Positions 32,756 through 42,586 are shown, counted from the stretch's first letter. The stretch: 42,916 nucleotides of DNA from Rhodothermaceae bacterium (GCA_019634345.1 JAHQVL010000077.1:1-42916); one strand, 5' to 3'. Notes: generated by a model not told the origin, from the sequence alone. A program made the numbers and translations.

Positions 32756-33874
32756 TTAATTCGACCTGATCAGCGCATACTCCTGGGGCAATAAATCGGC
32801 TACGCCCAGGCTCGCCAGGTGACCATAGACGAGCAGGTTTCCTGCTTCGATCCTTGAACCATACATATACCCCGACTCATGAACAACAATCTTCTCGCCT
32901 GTAGTCTTTAAATATGAGAGTTGCTCTGATGGGATGAGTACTTTTTTAAAGATTCTCCCTTTCTCACCTGTTCTCAAATAATACACTCGAATAAAATCAT
33001 CAAACGTCATCTCAAACTCATAGTCCACGTCCGTTTCGCTAATGATGTCATTTACATTAACCGGGTGATACCTATGAAGAAATATCTCAGGCCCTTCCTG
33101 TCCTTCACTGTAATCTCGAAGAATTGAAAACCCCTCTGATTCGATTTTACCGTTCACCATCGCCCATAACAGATGCTGCAAAGACCCTTTGAAGGATACT
33201 TCCCGCCGGCTCTCCCATTCCTGTAGCTCCCCTTCGTCTTTCGGTTCAAGTTCCTCAAAATACCAGGTACCGTTTGTGTAGCTTTTGTCTTCCGATTCAT
33301 TGTAGAGAAAGTAATCAAGGACAAACGTCACGTGATATCCCAGGCTTCGGTTCTGTATTTCCAGGGGTTCGGTTGCAAAAGCCTGAAAGAGTGTCCCATT
33401 ATCCTTAAAACTCAACACGTAGGGATTTAAGATTTCACTCTCTTTCGCATTCCCAGAGCTACCCAAGAATCGCTCAGTAAATTCCTTCAACTGCTTTTTC
33501 CATTCTTTCGGCTGTGTGTCGGTCACTTCAACGCCATCGAGCTCATATACAATGGCCTCCAGAGGCATCTCCAGGCGAACATCTTGAAATGCACGTACCT
33601 GTACCTCTTGGGAGGCCGACACATAACCGATTATAGAGGCAACAACTTTATATGAACCCGGGGTAAGCTGATCAATTTTGTATCGCCCTTCTGCATCGGT
33701 GGTCGTTCCCTGGAGGCGGCTGGATAGAAAAACATGTACTCCGGCCAGTGGCTCACCGCTCTGTGCATCCACAACCCTTCCCGATATCATGCTATTCCCA
33801 GCAACCTGGCCAAACACCAAGGAGGGGAGCATCATCCAGAGCGACAGATAAACACATGTTCGAAGTAACACCAT
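32756..33874 (-). CDS. Secreted protein with carboxypeptidase-D-like N-terminal domain
   Basis: This 372-residue protein has a signal peptide (MVLLRTCVYLSLWMM to about FGQ) and an N-terminal carboxypeptidase-D-like regulatory domain (about 25-110). The domain carries SGRVVDAQSGEPLAGVHVFL, TTTDAEGRYKIDQLTPGSY and VVASIIGYVSASQEV, the same type as in the TonB receptor. A C-terminal region of about 260 residues includes LEIQNRSLGYHVTFVLDYFL and GFSILRDYSEGQEG. The full architecture is common in Bacteroidota but has no established function. The open frame reaches a TTG at 33889; I chose the ATG at 33872-33874, which gives a clean signal peptide. Confidence 0.8.
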   Translation of the reverse strand: MVLLRTCVYLSLWMMLPSLVFGQVAGNSMISGRVVDAQSGEPLAGVHVFLSSRLQGTTTDAEGRYKIDQLTPGSYKVVASIIGYVSASQEVQVRAFQDVRLEMPLEAIVYELDGVEVTDTQPKEWKKQLKEFTERFLGSSGNAKESEILNPYVLSFKDNGTLFQAFATEPLEIQNRSLGYHVTFVLDYFLYNESEDKSYTNGTWYFEELEPKDEGELQEWESRREVSFKGSLQHLLWAMVNGKIESEGFSILRDYSEGQEGPEIFLHRYHPVNVNDIISETDVDYEFEMTFDDFIRVYYLRTGEKGRIFKKVLIPSEQLSYLKTTGEKIVVHESGYMYGSRIEAGNLLVYGHLASLGVADLLPQEYALIRSN

Positions 33875-34016
33875 AAGACCCTGATGCAATTAGATCATTT
33901 TACTAAAAGAGGACAATCCACTATTTATGTAGGCACTTAGTGGAACTGCATGTTTTTATTTTCTGTTAAGCTTAGTAATCCACCATGTACGATCTAAAAG
34001 CTTAATTGCAAAAAGC

Positions 34017-37000
34017 ATGCTACGTTCATTCACCGGCCCCGTGCTGAGTGTTGCCGGCCTGGCTATTCTCATTCTACTTACAGGCTTTCAAAAACGAAAT
34101 CCGGAACTCCCAGATTTAAAGATAACTATTTGGGCAAAACAACCTTTCCTGAAAAACCCTGTAGCGATTAGCCACGACCGTCAAGGGCGCCTATATGTCA
34201 GTGAAGCGAATCGGCGAAAATCTACCGACCTTGATGTGCGCAACATGAAAGGTCTGGAACCCATCCCGTGGCCAGCACTGGATTATTCACTTGAATCAGT
34301 TGAGCAACGCAGAGAACTACTCAAGGAGTACCTTGACCCTGCGAATGGGATTGTTCACTCCTGGATGAAAGACTATAATGATGATGGTATAAAAAACTGG
34401 GTTGACCTTCAAGCCAAAACAGAGCGCATTAATCTATTGGAAGACACTGATGGAGACGGGGCTGCAGATAAAGCCTCTGTTTTTGCTGAAAACTTTAATA
34501 CCGAGGTTACGGGGACAGCCGGCGGGGTCCTCTGGTTTAATGACAACGTCTACTTTACAGCAATCCCGGATCTCTGGCTGCTTAATGATGACGACGACGA
34601 TGGTGTAGCTGATAGGAGGGAGGTGCTCGTTACCGGCCACGGTGTTCACATTGGGCAAGGCGGGCATGACCTTCACGGCCTAACCGTCGGCCCTGATGGT
34701 AGACTCTATTGGTCGGTTGGAGATAAAGGAATCAACATCACGTCTAAGGAAGGCAAGCATTTTTTCTATCCCAACCAGGGCGTCGTGATGCGGAGTGAAC
34801 CGGATGGATCTAACTTCGAAGTCTTCGCCCATGGGCTGCGGAACTGCCAGGAGCTCTCTTTCGACACGTACGGCAACCTCTTTTGCGTAGACAACGACGG
34901 AGACTTCAAAGGAGAGAGAGAACGTCTCGTTTATGTGACCCAGCATAGCGACACAGGGTGGCGCATCAATTGGCAGTACAACCACACCAACCAATGGGCC
35001 AGCGAACAAAAATTGCCAGCATACAACCCCTGGATGGATGAAGGCCTGTCTATTCCTCATTTCGACGAACAGGCTGCTTATATCACGCCCACTCTCCAGA
35101 ACTATTCTGATGGGCCGGCTGGCTTTATTCGTAATCCAGGCACTGCACTATCTGCTGAGTACAAGAATCACTATTTCCTCACTCAATTTCCAGGAAAGCG
35201 AATCACCTCGTTTGAACTGGCACCATCTGGTGCTTCATTTAAAATGATCAATGAGTCAACCTTCCACGAAGGATTCATGGCTACAGGGCTCAGCTTTGCG
35301 CCCGATGGCAGCCTGTTCATTGCAGACTGGGCCGGCAACTGGGAGCCTACAGAAGAGGGCGGGATTGTTCGCGTTGATGTTGAAGACGCAAAGCAACACC
35401 CCCTTCGCGACAGCACCCAAAAGCTTATTGAGACAGGGATGGACAACCGATCGATCGATCAATTGGTCGAACTGCTTGCCTACCCGGACCAGCGAGTCCG
35501 GCTCGATGCGCAGTTTGAGCTTGTAACGCGTAATGAATTAGCCCAGCTCATTTTTGTTGCTCAAAACTCCACAAACAGACTTGCTAGAGTTCATAGCATG
35601 TGGGGCATTGGCCAACTCATTCGATCCAACCTCGATGCTACTCCTTTTTCGATCGCTGAACTACTCGGAGATATAGACCCGCAAATCAGAATCCAGGCGT
35701 GCCGGCTTGTCCTTGAGGCCCCTCATCTATTTAAGGACCGCGAGCGGCAATTGGTGTACTTGATACAAGGGAAAAATCAACAAGTCCGTTTTCATGCCTT
35801 GATGGCTCTTGCCAAAATGGGCACTGACTTTAGCTTGCAGGCAATCACTAACCTGATCATAGACAACAACAACACCGATCCGTTCATCCGCCATGCTGCT
35901 GCGACAGCCCTCGCAGGCATTGGGAATGTAAGTGCGCTCACAAATATGGCCAAGCACCCCGAACGAGCAGTCAGGAGAACGGCTGTTGTAGCCTTGCGGC
36001 GGTTGCAAAACCGAGTAGTGTCAACCTTCTTAAATGATGCGGACGGGCTCGTCGCTCTTGAGGCAGCACGCGCTATCCATGATGATTATGGAATCCAAGA
36101 GGCCATGCCGCTCCTTGCAGCTCTACTCAACGAGACGCCACATCTAGACTCGGAAGGGCTCCTTCGCAGAGCACTAAATGCCAATCTCCGTTTAGGTGGC
36201 GCTCAGTCATTGGAACGCGTCTTACAATTTGCATCCAACGACTCGAATCCAGCCAACCTCAGGCAAGAAGCGCTTGACATCGTCTATACGTGGAAAAACC
36301 CTCCGGTTTTAGATCGCGTTGAACGCAGGTACAGAGTTATCCCTGAACGAGACGTAAAACCCCTTGCGCCCATTATCGAGTCGCATCTACCTGCCTTACT
36401 CGCTTCTAATTCCTCTGAGCTAAACCGTGCGGTTTTTGACATTGTGGACGCCTACAATATTAATCTAGACCCGGAATTACTGAGCAATATCCTCAGTGAT
36501 GAATCCCGACCGGCCATCGAGCGCATTGAAGCCCTGCAGTTGCTCGCCCCTCAAAAAAGACAAGCGAAAAAAGCATTTGCTCGCGCCTTCGATAGCCCCA
36601 ACGACTCATTGCGTGCCGAAGCAATGGCTCTTGCCATGCAGCTGGACAAAAAGCGAGGGCTGAGTAGAATCAATTCTGTACTGGACAAAAGCACCTCGAT
36701 AGCCGAACAACAACGCGCCTTTTCCCTTCTTGCCAGGGAAAACTCCAGCGCTTCAGCAAAAACACTGCAGCCCTGGGTATCCAAATTGGCTGACGGAACA
36801 CTCGACCCCAGTATTCAACTCGACGTGTACACCGCCGCAGAGATGAACGATCTTTTACCAGAGAACTACGAAGCATCGACCGATGCCGCTATGGCTCTCA
36901 CCTTATACGGGGGCAATGCAAAGCAAGGGGCCGAGATCTTTCAAAATCACCCTGCAGCTCAGTGCATCCGCTGCCATGCAATAAATGAGGGTGAAGGCAG

Positions 37001-37190
37001 CAATGTGGGGCCCAATCTGCAAGGCATTGGTTCTAAAGTTGATAGAGCCTATCTACTAGAATCTCTCATCCAACCAAGCATGACGATGGCTGAAGGCTTT
37101 CCCGGCCAAATGTCTTCAATGCCTCCAATGGGAATCGTTCTAGAACCTCAAGAAATCAGAGATGTGATCGAGTACTTGAGCACGCTGTAA
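34017..37190 (+). CDS. Exported beta-propeller dehydrogenase / HEAT-repeat / cytochrome c protein
   Basis: This 1057-residue protein has an N-terminal helix (about 7-24). The first half is a sorbosone/glucose-dehydrogenase-like beta propeller of the membrane-bound dehydrogenase type, with ISHDRQGRLYVSEANRR, GLTVGPDGRLYWSVGDKG, HGLRNCQELSFDTYGNLFC and FAPDGSLFIADWAGNW. From about 470 to 920 are HEAT-like repeats (LAYPDQRVRLDAQFEL, and AATALAGIGNVSAL). A C-terminal cytochrome c domain has CIRCH (Cys983, Cys986, His987) and MPPMG, giving a candidate axial Met. Proteins of this design occur widely in Planctomycetes and Bacteroidota as putative extracellular sugar or polysaccharide oxidases passing electrons to c-type cytochromes. 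It is divergent from the carboxypeptidase-D-like gene, with an A/T-rich 142-base gap that begins the transcript. Confidence 0.9.
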   Translation: MLRSFTGPVLSVAGLAILILLTGFQKRNPELPDLKITIWAKQPFLKNPVAISHDRQGRLYVSEANRRKSTDLDVRNMKGLEPIPWPALDYSLESVEQRRELLKEYLDPANGIVHSWMKDYNDDGIKNWVDLQAKTERINLLEDTDGDGAADKASVFAENFNTEVTGTAGGVLWFNDNVYFTAIPDLWLLNDDDDDGVADRREVLVTGHGVHIGQGGHDLHGLTVGPDGRLYWSVGDKGINITSKEGKHFFYPNQGVVMRSEPDGSNFEVFAHGLRNCQELSFDTYGNLFCVDNDGDFKGERERLVYVTQHSDTGWRINWQYNHTNQWASEQKLPAYNPWMDEGLSIPHFDEQAAYITPTLQNYSDGPAGFIRNPGTALSAEYKNHYFLTQFPGKRITSFELAPSGASFKMINESTFHEGFMATGLSFAPDGSLFIADWAGNWEPTEEGGIVRVDVEDAKQHPLRDSTQKLIETGMDNRSIDQLVELLAYPDQRVRLDAQFELVTRNELAQLIFVAQNSTNRLARVHSMWGIGQLIRSNLDATPFSIAELLGDIDPQIRIQACRLVLEAPHLFKDRERQLVYLIQGKNQQVRFHALMALAKMGTDFSLQAITNLIIDNNNTDPFIRHAAATALAGIGNVSALTNMAKHPERAVRRTAVVALRRLQNRVVSTFLNDADGLVALEAARAIHDDYGIQEAMPLLAALLNETPHLDSEGLLRRALNANLRLGGAQSLERVLQFASNDSNPANLRQEALDIVYTWKNPPVLDRVERRYRVIPERDVKPLAPIIESHLPALLASNSSELNRAVFDIVDAYNINLDPELLSNILSDESRPAIERIEALQLLAPQKRQAKKAFARAFDSPNDSLRAEAMALAMQLDKKRGLSRINSVLDKSTSIAEQQRAFSLLARENSSASAKTLQPWVSKLADGTLDPSIQLDVYTAAEMNDLLPENYEASTDAAMALTLYGGNAKQGAEIFQNHPAAQCIRCHAINEGEGSNVGPNLQGIGSKVDRAYLLESLIQPSMTMAEGFPGQMSSMPPMGIVLEPQEIRDVIEYLSTL

Positions 37191-37199
37191 TTCTGTTAG

Positions 37200-37228
37200 T
37201 TGCACGTACTGGTACCAAAAAGTATTTT
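37200..37228 (+). promoter_or_regulatory. Sigma-70-like promoter of the acetamidase gene
   Basis: TTGCAC (37200-37205) and TATTTT (37223-37228) are 17 bases apart, the optimum spacing. The ATG is at 37270, and GGAG (37257-37260) sits 9 bases before it as a ribosome site. The -10 box is a fair match. Confidence 0.55.
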
Positions 37229-37269
37229 AAAGGCGTTCGTTTATCCCACTCATTCTGGAGCGCCTATTT

Positions 37270-38289
37270 ATGCGGCACATTCTGACCATTCTATTCCTTT
37301 CAGTTATTGCTTCTGCTTGCACAGCTACAACTGGAAATGAATCCCAAGACCAAGAAGAAACACAGGTTGCAACAACCCCCGATCCTGACTTCACCATAAC
37401 CACAGACCAAACCCACAACAAGTTCAGTAGTGCCATACCACCGATCCTTACGGTCCCATCAGGTTCCGTTATTGAGGCAAGTACAAAAGATGCCTCGGAC
37501 AATCAATTTTCACTGGCCTCCACCGTGGAGGACGTCGCAACCCTAGACTTTGAACCAATTCATCCACTCACTGGCCCCGTGTATGTAGAAGGCGCTGAAC
37601 CGGGAGACATTCTAGCAGTGACGCTGCATGATATTGAAATGGGTGACTGGGGATGGCAGGCTGTTGTCCCAGGATTTGGTTTTCTTGCTGACCAATTTAC
37701 AGAACCCGCTCTTAAAACGTTTGAACTCGGAAAAGACAAGACCTCCATTGAGTTCGCGGAGGGAATCAACATCCCTCTAAATCCATTTCCCGGCGTTATG
37801 GGTGTTGCGCCAGCAACAGGCGAGATGCTAAGCACTATCCCACCCAGAGCAAACGGCGGCAATATGGACGACCCGCACATGGTTAAAGGTACCACGGTCT
37901 ACTTCCCAGTATTTGTAGAAGGCGCCCTGTTCTCAATAGGTGATGCGCATGCTGTGCAAGGGCTTGGCGAAGTGTGTGGCACAGCCATCGAAGCACCGAT
38001 GCGCTTTGTGTACGAGCTAAACCTTATCAAGGGTGAACGCAGTATCGAGGAACCCCAATACGAAACGGATGACTACTACGCAGTAACGGGCTTCGGAGAA
38101 TCTTTAGACGAAGCTGCTAAGAAAGCAACCGAATTCATGGTTGAGTACCTGGTAGACGTTCATGGACTCTCAAGAGTAGATGCCTACATGCTCGCCTCAC
38201 TCGCTGCCAACCTAAAAATCGCAGAAGTCGTAGACATGCCCCACTACCTCGTCACCATGCATATTTCGAAAGGGGTTCTGGGGATATAG
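37270..38289 (+). CDS. Acetamidase/formamidase-family lipoprotein
   Basis: This 339-residue protein has a lipoprotein signal (ASAC, Cys17). The body is the acetamidase/formamidase fold: GDILAVTLHDIEMGDWGW, NPFPGVMGVAPATGE, TIPPRANGGNMDDPHMVKGT, VFVEGALFSIGDAHAVQG and LGEVCGTAIEAPM. These are the usual Asn, Asp, His-rich conserved blocks. It should hydrolyse a short amide, releasing ammonia. The characterised members are cytosolic or periplasmic; a lipid anchor would put this one on the outer side of a membrane, so the natural substrate is uncertain. It stands behind its own promoter, 79 bases after the HEAT/cytochrome gene, and ends 11 bases from the convergent DUF427 gene. Confidence 0.9.
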   Translation: MRHILTILFLSVIASACTATTGNESQDQEETQVATTPDPDFTITTDQTHNKFSSAIPPILTVPSGSVIEASTKDASDNQFSLASTVEDVATLDFEPIHPLTGPVYVEGAEPGDILAVTLHDIEMGDWGWQAVVPGFGFLADQFTEPALKTFELGKDKTSIEFAEGINIPLNPFPGVMGVAPATGEMLSTIPPRANGGNMDDPHMVKGTTVYFPVFVEGALFSIGDAHAVQGLGEVCGTAIEAPMRFVYELNLIKGERSIEEPQYETDDYYAVTGFGESLDEAAKKATEFMVEYLVDVHGLSRVDAYMLASLAANLKIAEVVDMPHYLVTMHISKGVLGI

Positions 38290-38300
38290 CACCCATCGAA

Positions 38301-38813
38301 TCACCACCCACCTGTTCCAGCTTCGCCTTTGTATGGCCCGACAATTTCGTTTGTAACCCAACCACCGTAAAACCCTCCTGGCTGAGGGCGGACGCGTTCT
38401 TGGTTTATGTAGCAAGCCAGGCGGCCTGGATAGAAGGACATATAGTCCTTGATAGTACTAAAGGATCGGCTGGGGTTCTTGTAGCTCCAGCCGATGGCTC
38501 CCTCTTCGGGATGGTCGGAGAGTCCCCAGTAACTGGCTGCTCCTTTCCATTCACAAAAAGAGCTTCCTCTCATTTCAATTAGCCTATCCATGTGCACATC
38601 CTGAGGAGGTATGTAGACTGTTGGTGGGCTGGCTGTTTCAAGCACGCGATATGCGTTTGTTGTTGTAGCAATCAGCACATCCCCGTGTTTTACTTCGATA
38701 AGCCGGCTGTCTTTTACAAGAGCCGGAGGACGAGGATAATCCCAAACCGATTCTTGTCCCTCTTGCGGTTCTGTAGCAAAAGGAGGCCTTTGTATTCCAG
38801 TGTACTTCCACAT
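38301..38813 (-). CDS. DUF427 family protein
   Basis: This 170-residue protein matches DUF427, a cytosolic family of unknown function found across bacteria and fungi. Family segments are SVWDYPRPPALVKDSRLIEV, YRVLETASPPTVYIPPQDV, FCEWKGAASYWGL, GWSYKNPSRSFSTIKDYMSFYPG and GGWVTNEIVGPYKG. The open frame extends back to a TTG at 38852, which would overlap the hydroxylase stop by 4 bases. I chose the ATG at 38811-38813 because the N-terminus MWKYTGIQRPPFA fits the family. It is the last gene of the minus-strand cluster that begins with the M48 protease. Confidence 0.88.
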   Translation of the reverse strand: MWKYTGIQRPPFATEPQEGQESVWDYPRPPALVKDSRLIEVKHGDVLIATTTNAYRVLETASPPTVYIPPQDVHMDRLIEMRGSSFCEWKGAASYWGLSDHPEEGAIGWSYKNPSRSFSTIKDYMSFYPGRLACYINQERVRPQPGGFYGGWVTNEIVGPYKGEAGTGGW

Positions 38814-38848
38814 AAGAGAGAAAAGTCGTTCTAATAGACAGGAGCCTG

Positions 38849-40135
38849 TCAAATACCTTGAGCAGTGAGCCCTACTTCGCTCTCTTTGTCTCTGGCGCGC
38901 TGGTGCCTATCTATGAGCGGAGCAGTGAGCGCAGTGAGCGCAAAGAAGGTCCCTATAATGAATACACCGAAGGGCAGTAATTGACTCAGTCCAAACCAGT
39001 CACCGGTATATAAAATAGTGGAAAGCCCGCCGATACCAACAAGCACCTCTATCCAAACCCCACTTTGCAGCCTATCCATGACAGACGTAAACCCATAGAT
39101 GCTTGCAAATAGGAGTGCTCCATAATAGAAGAGCCCCGGAAAGCCGATATCCGTGAACGCATAGAGCATATACAACAGCAAGACGGTGATCATCACAAAC
39201 TGAAACCATGACCACGCTACAAACAGGGACGATGCGCGGGTTTGGTACTTCTTAAAGTTGTACACGTCATCAATCTTATGCACCGGGTATTTTTTTGCTA
39301 CGTCTGCCGGCCGCCATCCTGTTGGCATAAACCAGATACGCAATTTATCCTTGAGGCTTTGTGCCCGCCAGGCATCTTTGATCAACAAGCCGAGATGTTG
39401 AAAGTTGATTCGGATGGGATTCCACGTTTGAGCCGGCCGCGTTATTCCATAGACAGGTTCAACGTCGTCCAATTCTTCTTGAAACGTCCCAAACATCCGA
39501 TCCCACCAGGGAAAGATCTGCCCCAGGTTTTTGTCCAGGTATTCCGGATTAATCGCATGATGCACGCGGTGCTGAGAGGGCGTGATGATCACGTATTCCA
39601 ATAGGCCCATTTTGGGGATATGCCGGGTATGATACCAGAACTGAAGAAACAGGTGAACAGGAGCAATGATATTGATGACCTCTGGAGGCACACCCAGAAC
39701 AGCTGCTGGAATCAGAAATAATGAGTAAATCCCGATGATATTGGAAACCGACTGACGAAGGGCGCAAGCGAGATTAAACTCTTCGCTGCTATGATGAATC
39801 ACATGATTATTCCAAAACAAATTTACGCTGTGATTCAAACGATGAGACCAATACCCGGCAAAGTCGATAGCAATAAATCCAACTACATACAGGAGCCATG
39901 TCGTTTCAATTTGAAACAAGGACAGGTACTGCACCAGAAAAGGATAGGATATAATAACTACGGCCAACCCAAGAGAGTCCTTCACAACGTTTGTCACTCC
40001 TGAACTCAAGCTAGAGATTGTATCCAGATTGTTGAAGGTCTGCCTCTTGGTGAATACGCCATAGAGCGTTTCAACTATAATCAACACCATGAAAAATGGA
40101 ATCGCGACAAGAAGCGCATTCGCATAGGTTTGCAT
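38849..40135 (-). CDS. Sterol desaturase/fatty-acid hydroxylase family protein
   Basis: This 428-residue integral membrane di-iron enzyme has the characteristic histidine boxes HRLNH (98-102), HVIHH (111-115), HTRHI (about 169-173) and QHRVHH (188-193). An extra C-terminal segment of about 150 residues has further helices. It should hydroxylate or desaturate a lipid chain or sterol-like substrate using oxygen. Length is at the long end of the family. The downstream DUF427 gene is 35 bases away. The upstream PhzF gene ends 31 bases before it, so all four minus-strand genes may be one transcription unit. Confidence 0.9.
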   Translation of the reverse strand: MQTYANALLVAIPFFMVLIIVETLYGVFTKRQTFNNLDTISSLSSGVTNVVKDSLGLAVVIISYPFLVQYLSLFQIETTWLLYVVGFIAIDFAGYWSHRLNHSVNLFWNNHVIHHSSEEFNLACALRQSVSNIIGIYSLFLIPAAVLGVPPEVINIIAPVHLFLQFWYHTRHIPKMGLLEYVIITPSQHRVHHAINPEYLDKNLGQIFPWWDRMFGTFQEELDDVEPVYGITRPAQTWNPIRINFQHLGLLIKDAWRAQSLKDKLRIWFMPTGWRPADVAKKYPVHKIDDVYNFKKYQTRASSLFVAWSWFQFVMITVLLLYMLYAFTDIGFPGLFYYGALLFASIYGFTSVMDRLQSGVWIEVLVGIGGLSTILYTGDWFGLSQLLPFGVFIIGTFFALTALTAPLIDRHQRARDKESEVGLTAQGI

Positions 40136-40166
40136 TTCAGCAGCCCCTCATTGTTTTGTCTTTTGA

Positions 40167-41060
40167 TCAAACAAGCAATTCGCCCGTCATGATGAGCGCA
40201 GCGTTTCCTCCAACCCGGACACTCTCAATGTCCTCTGCAGGACCTACAACTTCAACATAGGCCTGCCCGGGCCGATTCATCCAATGGCCTTGTTCGGCAA
40301 TGAACGTTGGGGTGTCAATAAGCCCATAGTGCCAGATGTACGCAGACATCCCGCCAGTGGCCGACCCTGTGAATGGGTCCTCAAAAATATCCGGTGGCGA
40401 AGCAAAGTGCCTGGCAAACGTAGATCCGTCAACTGTCACACCTGCCATCGCAAACAAATGCACGCTAAAAAACTTCGTCTTGTCTCGATACGACGCAAGC
40501 CCCTGGGTATCCACTGCAATTTTTCGCAGGGCCTTATGGTCCTTAACAGGAATCATGAGTTGTGGCGTCCCAGTGCTCACTGTTTGGATCGGCATGCCGG
40601 GAAGTAAGTCGCCTGATGAAAGACCAAACAAGGGCAACACATTCTCCGGATCATGCTTCATCAGAAACTGCGGCTTTTTCTGCGTCATCACGATCCGCTC
40701 GATTGTACCACCTTTACTAAAGATGTCGACATTGATGGGACCAACATTCAGCTCCAACGTGATCGACATCTTGCCTTCCGTCAATCGAACGCGCCCGGAT
40801 TGAACGAGCGCATAGGTCGTTGCGATTGTTGGGTGGCCCGCCATCGGGATTTCCTCAGCAGGAGTAAAATAGCGTACACGAAAATCGGCGTTCGCTGAGT
40901 CCATCACGAACGCCGTTTCCGAAAGATTCATCTCTAATGCAATGGCTTGCATCAACGCAGCATCCATGTCTCCACATTCAAATACCACTGCACAAGGGTT
41001 TCCGCCTAGTGGATGATCCGAAAATGCATCCACCTGCATAAGTGCATGTTTTTTATACAT
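40167..41060 (-). CDS. PhzF-family isomerase
   Basis: This 297-residue enzyme of the PhzF/diaminopimelate-epimerase fold has the N-terminal MQVDAFSDHPLGGNPCAVVF, the catalytic glutamate in MNLSETAFVM (Glu48), RYFTPAEEIPMAGHPTIATT, and the C-terminal DPFTGSATGGMSAYIWHYG. PhzF of phenazine biosynthesis isomerises trans-2,3-dihydro-3-hydroxyanthranilate. No phenazine genes are present, and members outside phenazine clusters are of unknown substrate. The open frame reaches a TTG at 41072, overlapping the M48 stop by 4 bases. I chose the ATG at 41058-41060, which lies 8 bases downstream of the M48 stop. Confidence 0.9.
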   Translation of the reverse strand: MYKKHALMQVDAFSDHPLGGNPCAVVFECGDMDAALMQAIALEMNLSETAFVMDSANADFRVRYFTPAEEIPMAGHPTIATTYALVQSGRVRLTEGKMSITLELNVGPINVDIFSKGGTIERIVMTQKKPQFLMKHDPENVLPLFGLSSGDLLPGMPIQTVSTGTPQLMIPVKDHKALRKIAVDTQGLASYRDKTKFFSVHLFAMAGVTVDGSTFARHFASPPDIFEDPFTGSATGGMSAYIWHYGLIDTPTFIAEQGHWMNRPGQAYVEVVGPAEDIESVRVGGNAALIMTGELLV

Positions 41061-41068
41061 ATAGCCAA

Positions 41069-42586
41069 TCAACGTGGGAGTTTCAATTTTGCTCCTCGAG
41101 CAATCTGGTCGTTGAGATTCACCTGGTTGATAATAGCCAGATCCTCCGCTGTGAATCCACGCGGGAGCGGGTTTGGCAAGAAAGAGCTAAACGTTCCTGC
41201 CCGGCTTGTGGTGATCACATCCAGACGAGTTGGAGACACATTGATCTTGCTTTGATCCGTAAGCCTGGCAAATCCATTCAACGTTGAATAAAAAGCCGTC
41301 TGGTAAGAATCGAAATCTGTTTTGGCAGAGTAGGACAAAAACGAGTACACGTTACCGCCATATTCAACGTGCCGTGAGACCAACTGAAACTCGTTCGATT
41401 GCTGGTCGGTCGCATTGGCCAGTACATCGTACGCCTGGAGAGCATTCACAGTAGTACCGCCTTGCTGGAGCACGGAGATACCTTCTTGAGAAGCAAACTT
41501 TGTCCCGGCTTCCTGAGCTGAATTTGCATCCGAAGCGATTGAGAACACGATGATTGCTTTCTGATTAGGCTCAACAAGAACCACTTGAGTAGGCTGGTTA
41601 ACAACCTGGTATCCAGTCGGGACCGGGAATCGGAATTTTAAGGTCGGATGATAAAAGGTGTTGCCTTCGGTGTAACCCTGCCTTGGATCCTCACCGACTA
41701 TAATATCATCGACCAGCGCCAGGTATTCATTTCTAGCAACCTTGTTCATTGTAAGCTCTTGCTCCCACCCGGCAGCCATACGCTGAATCTCCAACTCGCG
41801 CTCACCCGGGTCGGGATGGGTCGACATGAAATTGGGGATACTTCCTGCACCAGCTTGCTCACCAATTCGCTTCAAGGACCGGAAGAACTCAGAACCCTCA
41901 CCGGCTTCATATCCCTTCATTGCGCTATACTCAACACCCAGTCGATCAGACTCCCGTTCATTATCGCGCCCCCAGCTGAGAAAGAGTAAACCAACCCCAG
42001 TACCTGCAGTCTCCAGCACATCTTGCCCCGCCGTACCACCCATCACACCCTGGGCTACAACAGCGCCCAATACGACACCAGCCTGGCCCAATTGCTGAGA
42101 GGCGGCTCGCGTTGAGCCGTGCCGTCCAACCACATGCCCGATTTCGTGCCCCAGGACGACCGCTAACTGCGCTTCGTTGTCAAGATGAGCCAGGATACCC
42201 CTTGTGATATAAATGTAGCCTCCGGGCAAAGCAAAGGCATTTACGACGGGACTATCAAGCACTCTGAATGTGAACGGGGTACTTCGCATTTCTGATGGCG
42301 TATCTTCGCGCCTCAGATGGCTTACGGCCAGGAGTTCTTGCCCAAGGCGATCTACATATGCAGCCAACTCCGGATCGTCGTACAATCCATACTGAGCAAC
42401 GATCTGCTGATCGGCCTCCTGACCAATCTGAACTTCCTGCTGCCATGTATATCCATAAGCGCGCTTGCGGCCCGAAACCAAGCTTTCCTCAAAGGACACA
42501 CAACCCGCCATGGGTACACTCATCAAAACGATCAGGCACCAAATTGCTAGAGTTCTCCACTCTGATAAAAACGTATTATCCTTCAT
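41069..42586 (-). CDS. M48-family zinc metalloprotease lipoprotein (BepA-like)
   Basis: This 505-residue lipoprotein has a signal ending PMAGC (Cys29). The M48 zinc motif is LGHEIGHVVGRH (His147, Glu148, His151), with the third ligand in NERESDRLGVEYSAMKGYE. The proline-rich VNAFALPGGYIYITRGIL comes before it and MSTHPDPGERE after. The C-terminus has a degenerate LysM-like segment (residues about 455-505, with IINQVNLNDQIARGAKLKLP). BepA/LoiP-type proteases check outer-membrane protein assembly. The LysM-like tail suggests contact with peptidoglycan; that is inference. It is the first gene of the cluster that continues with PhzF, the hydroxylase and DUF427. Confidence 0.92.
   Translation of the reverse strand: MKDNTFLSEWRTLAIWCLIVLMSVPMAGCVSFEESLVSGRKRAYGYTWQQEVQIGQEADQQIVAQYGLYDDPELAAYVDRLGQELLAVSHLRREDTPSEMRSTPFTFRVLDSPVVNAFALPGGYIYITRGILAHLDNEAQLAVVLGHEIGHVVGRHGSTRAASQQLGQAGVVLGAVVAQGVMGGTAGQDVLETAGTGVGLLFLSWGRDNERESDRLGVEYSAMKGYEAGEGSEFFRSLKRIGEQAGAGSIPNFMSTHPDPGERELEIQRMAAGWEQELTMNKVARNEYLALVDDIIVGEDPRQGYTEGNTFYHPTLKFRFPVPTGYQVVNQPTQVVLVEPNQKAIIVFSIASDANSAQEAGTKFASQEGISVLQQGGTTVNALQAYDVLANATDQQSNEFQLVSRHVEYGGNVYSFLSYSAKTDFDSYQTAFYSTLNGFARLTDQSKINVSPTRLDVITTSRAGTFSSFLPNPLPRGFTAEDLAIINQVNLNDQIARGAKLKLPR

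Noticed and set aside
38814-38852. TTG start of the DUF427 gene overlapping the hydroxylase stop by 4 bases
   Set aside because: The N-terminal extension is not seen in the family, and the ATG at 38813 gives the expected MWKYTG start.
40167-41060. Phenazine biosynthesis locus
   Set aside because: PhzF-fold proteins are common outside phenazine clusters, and no other phz gene is present.
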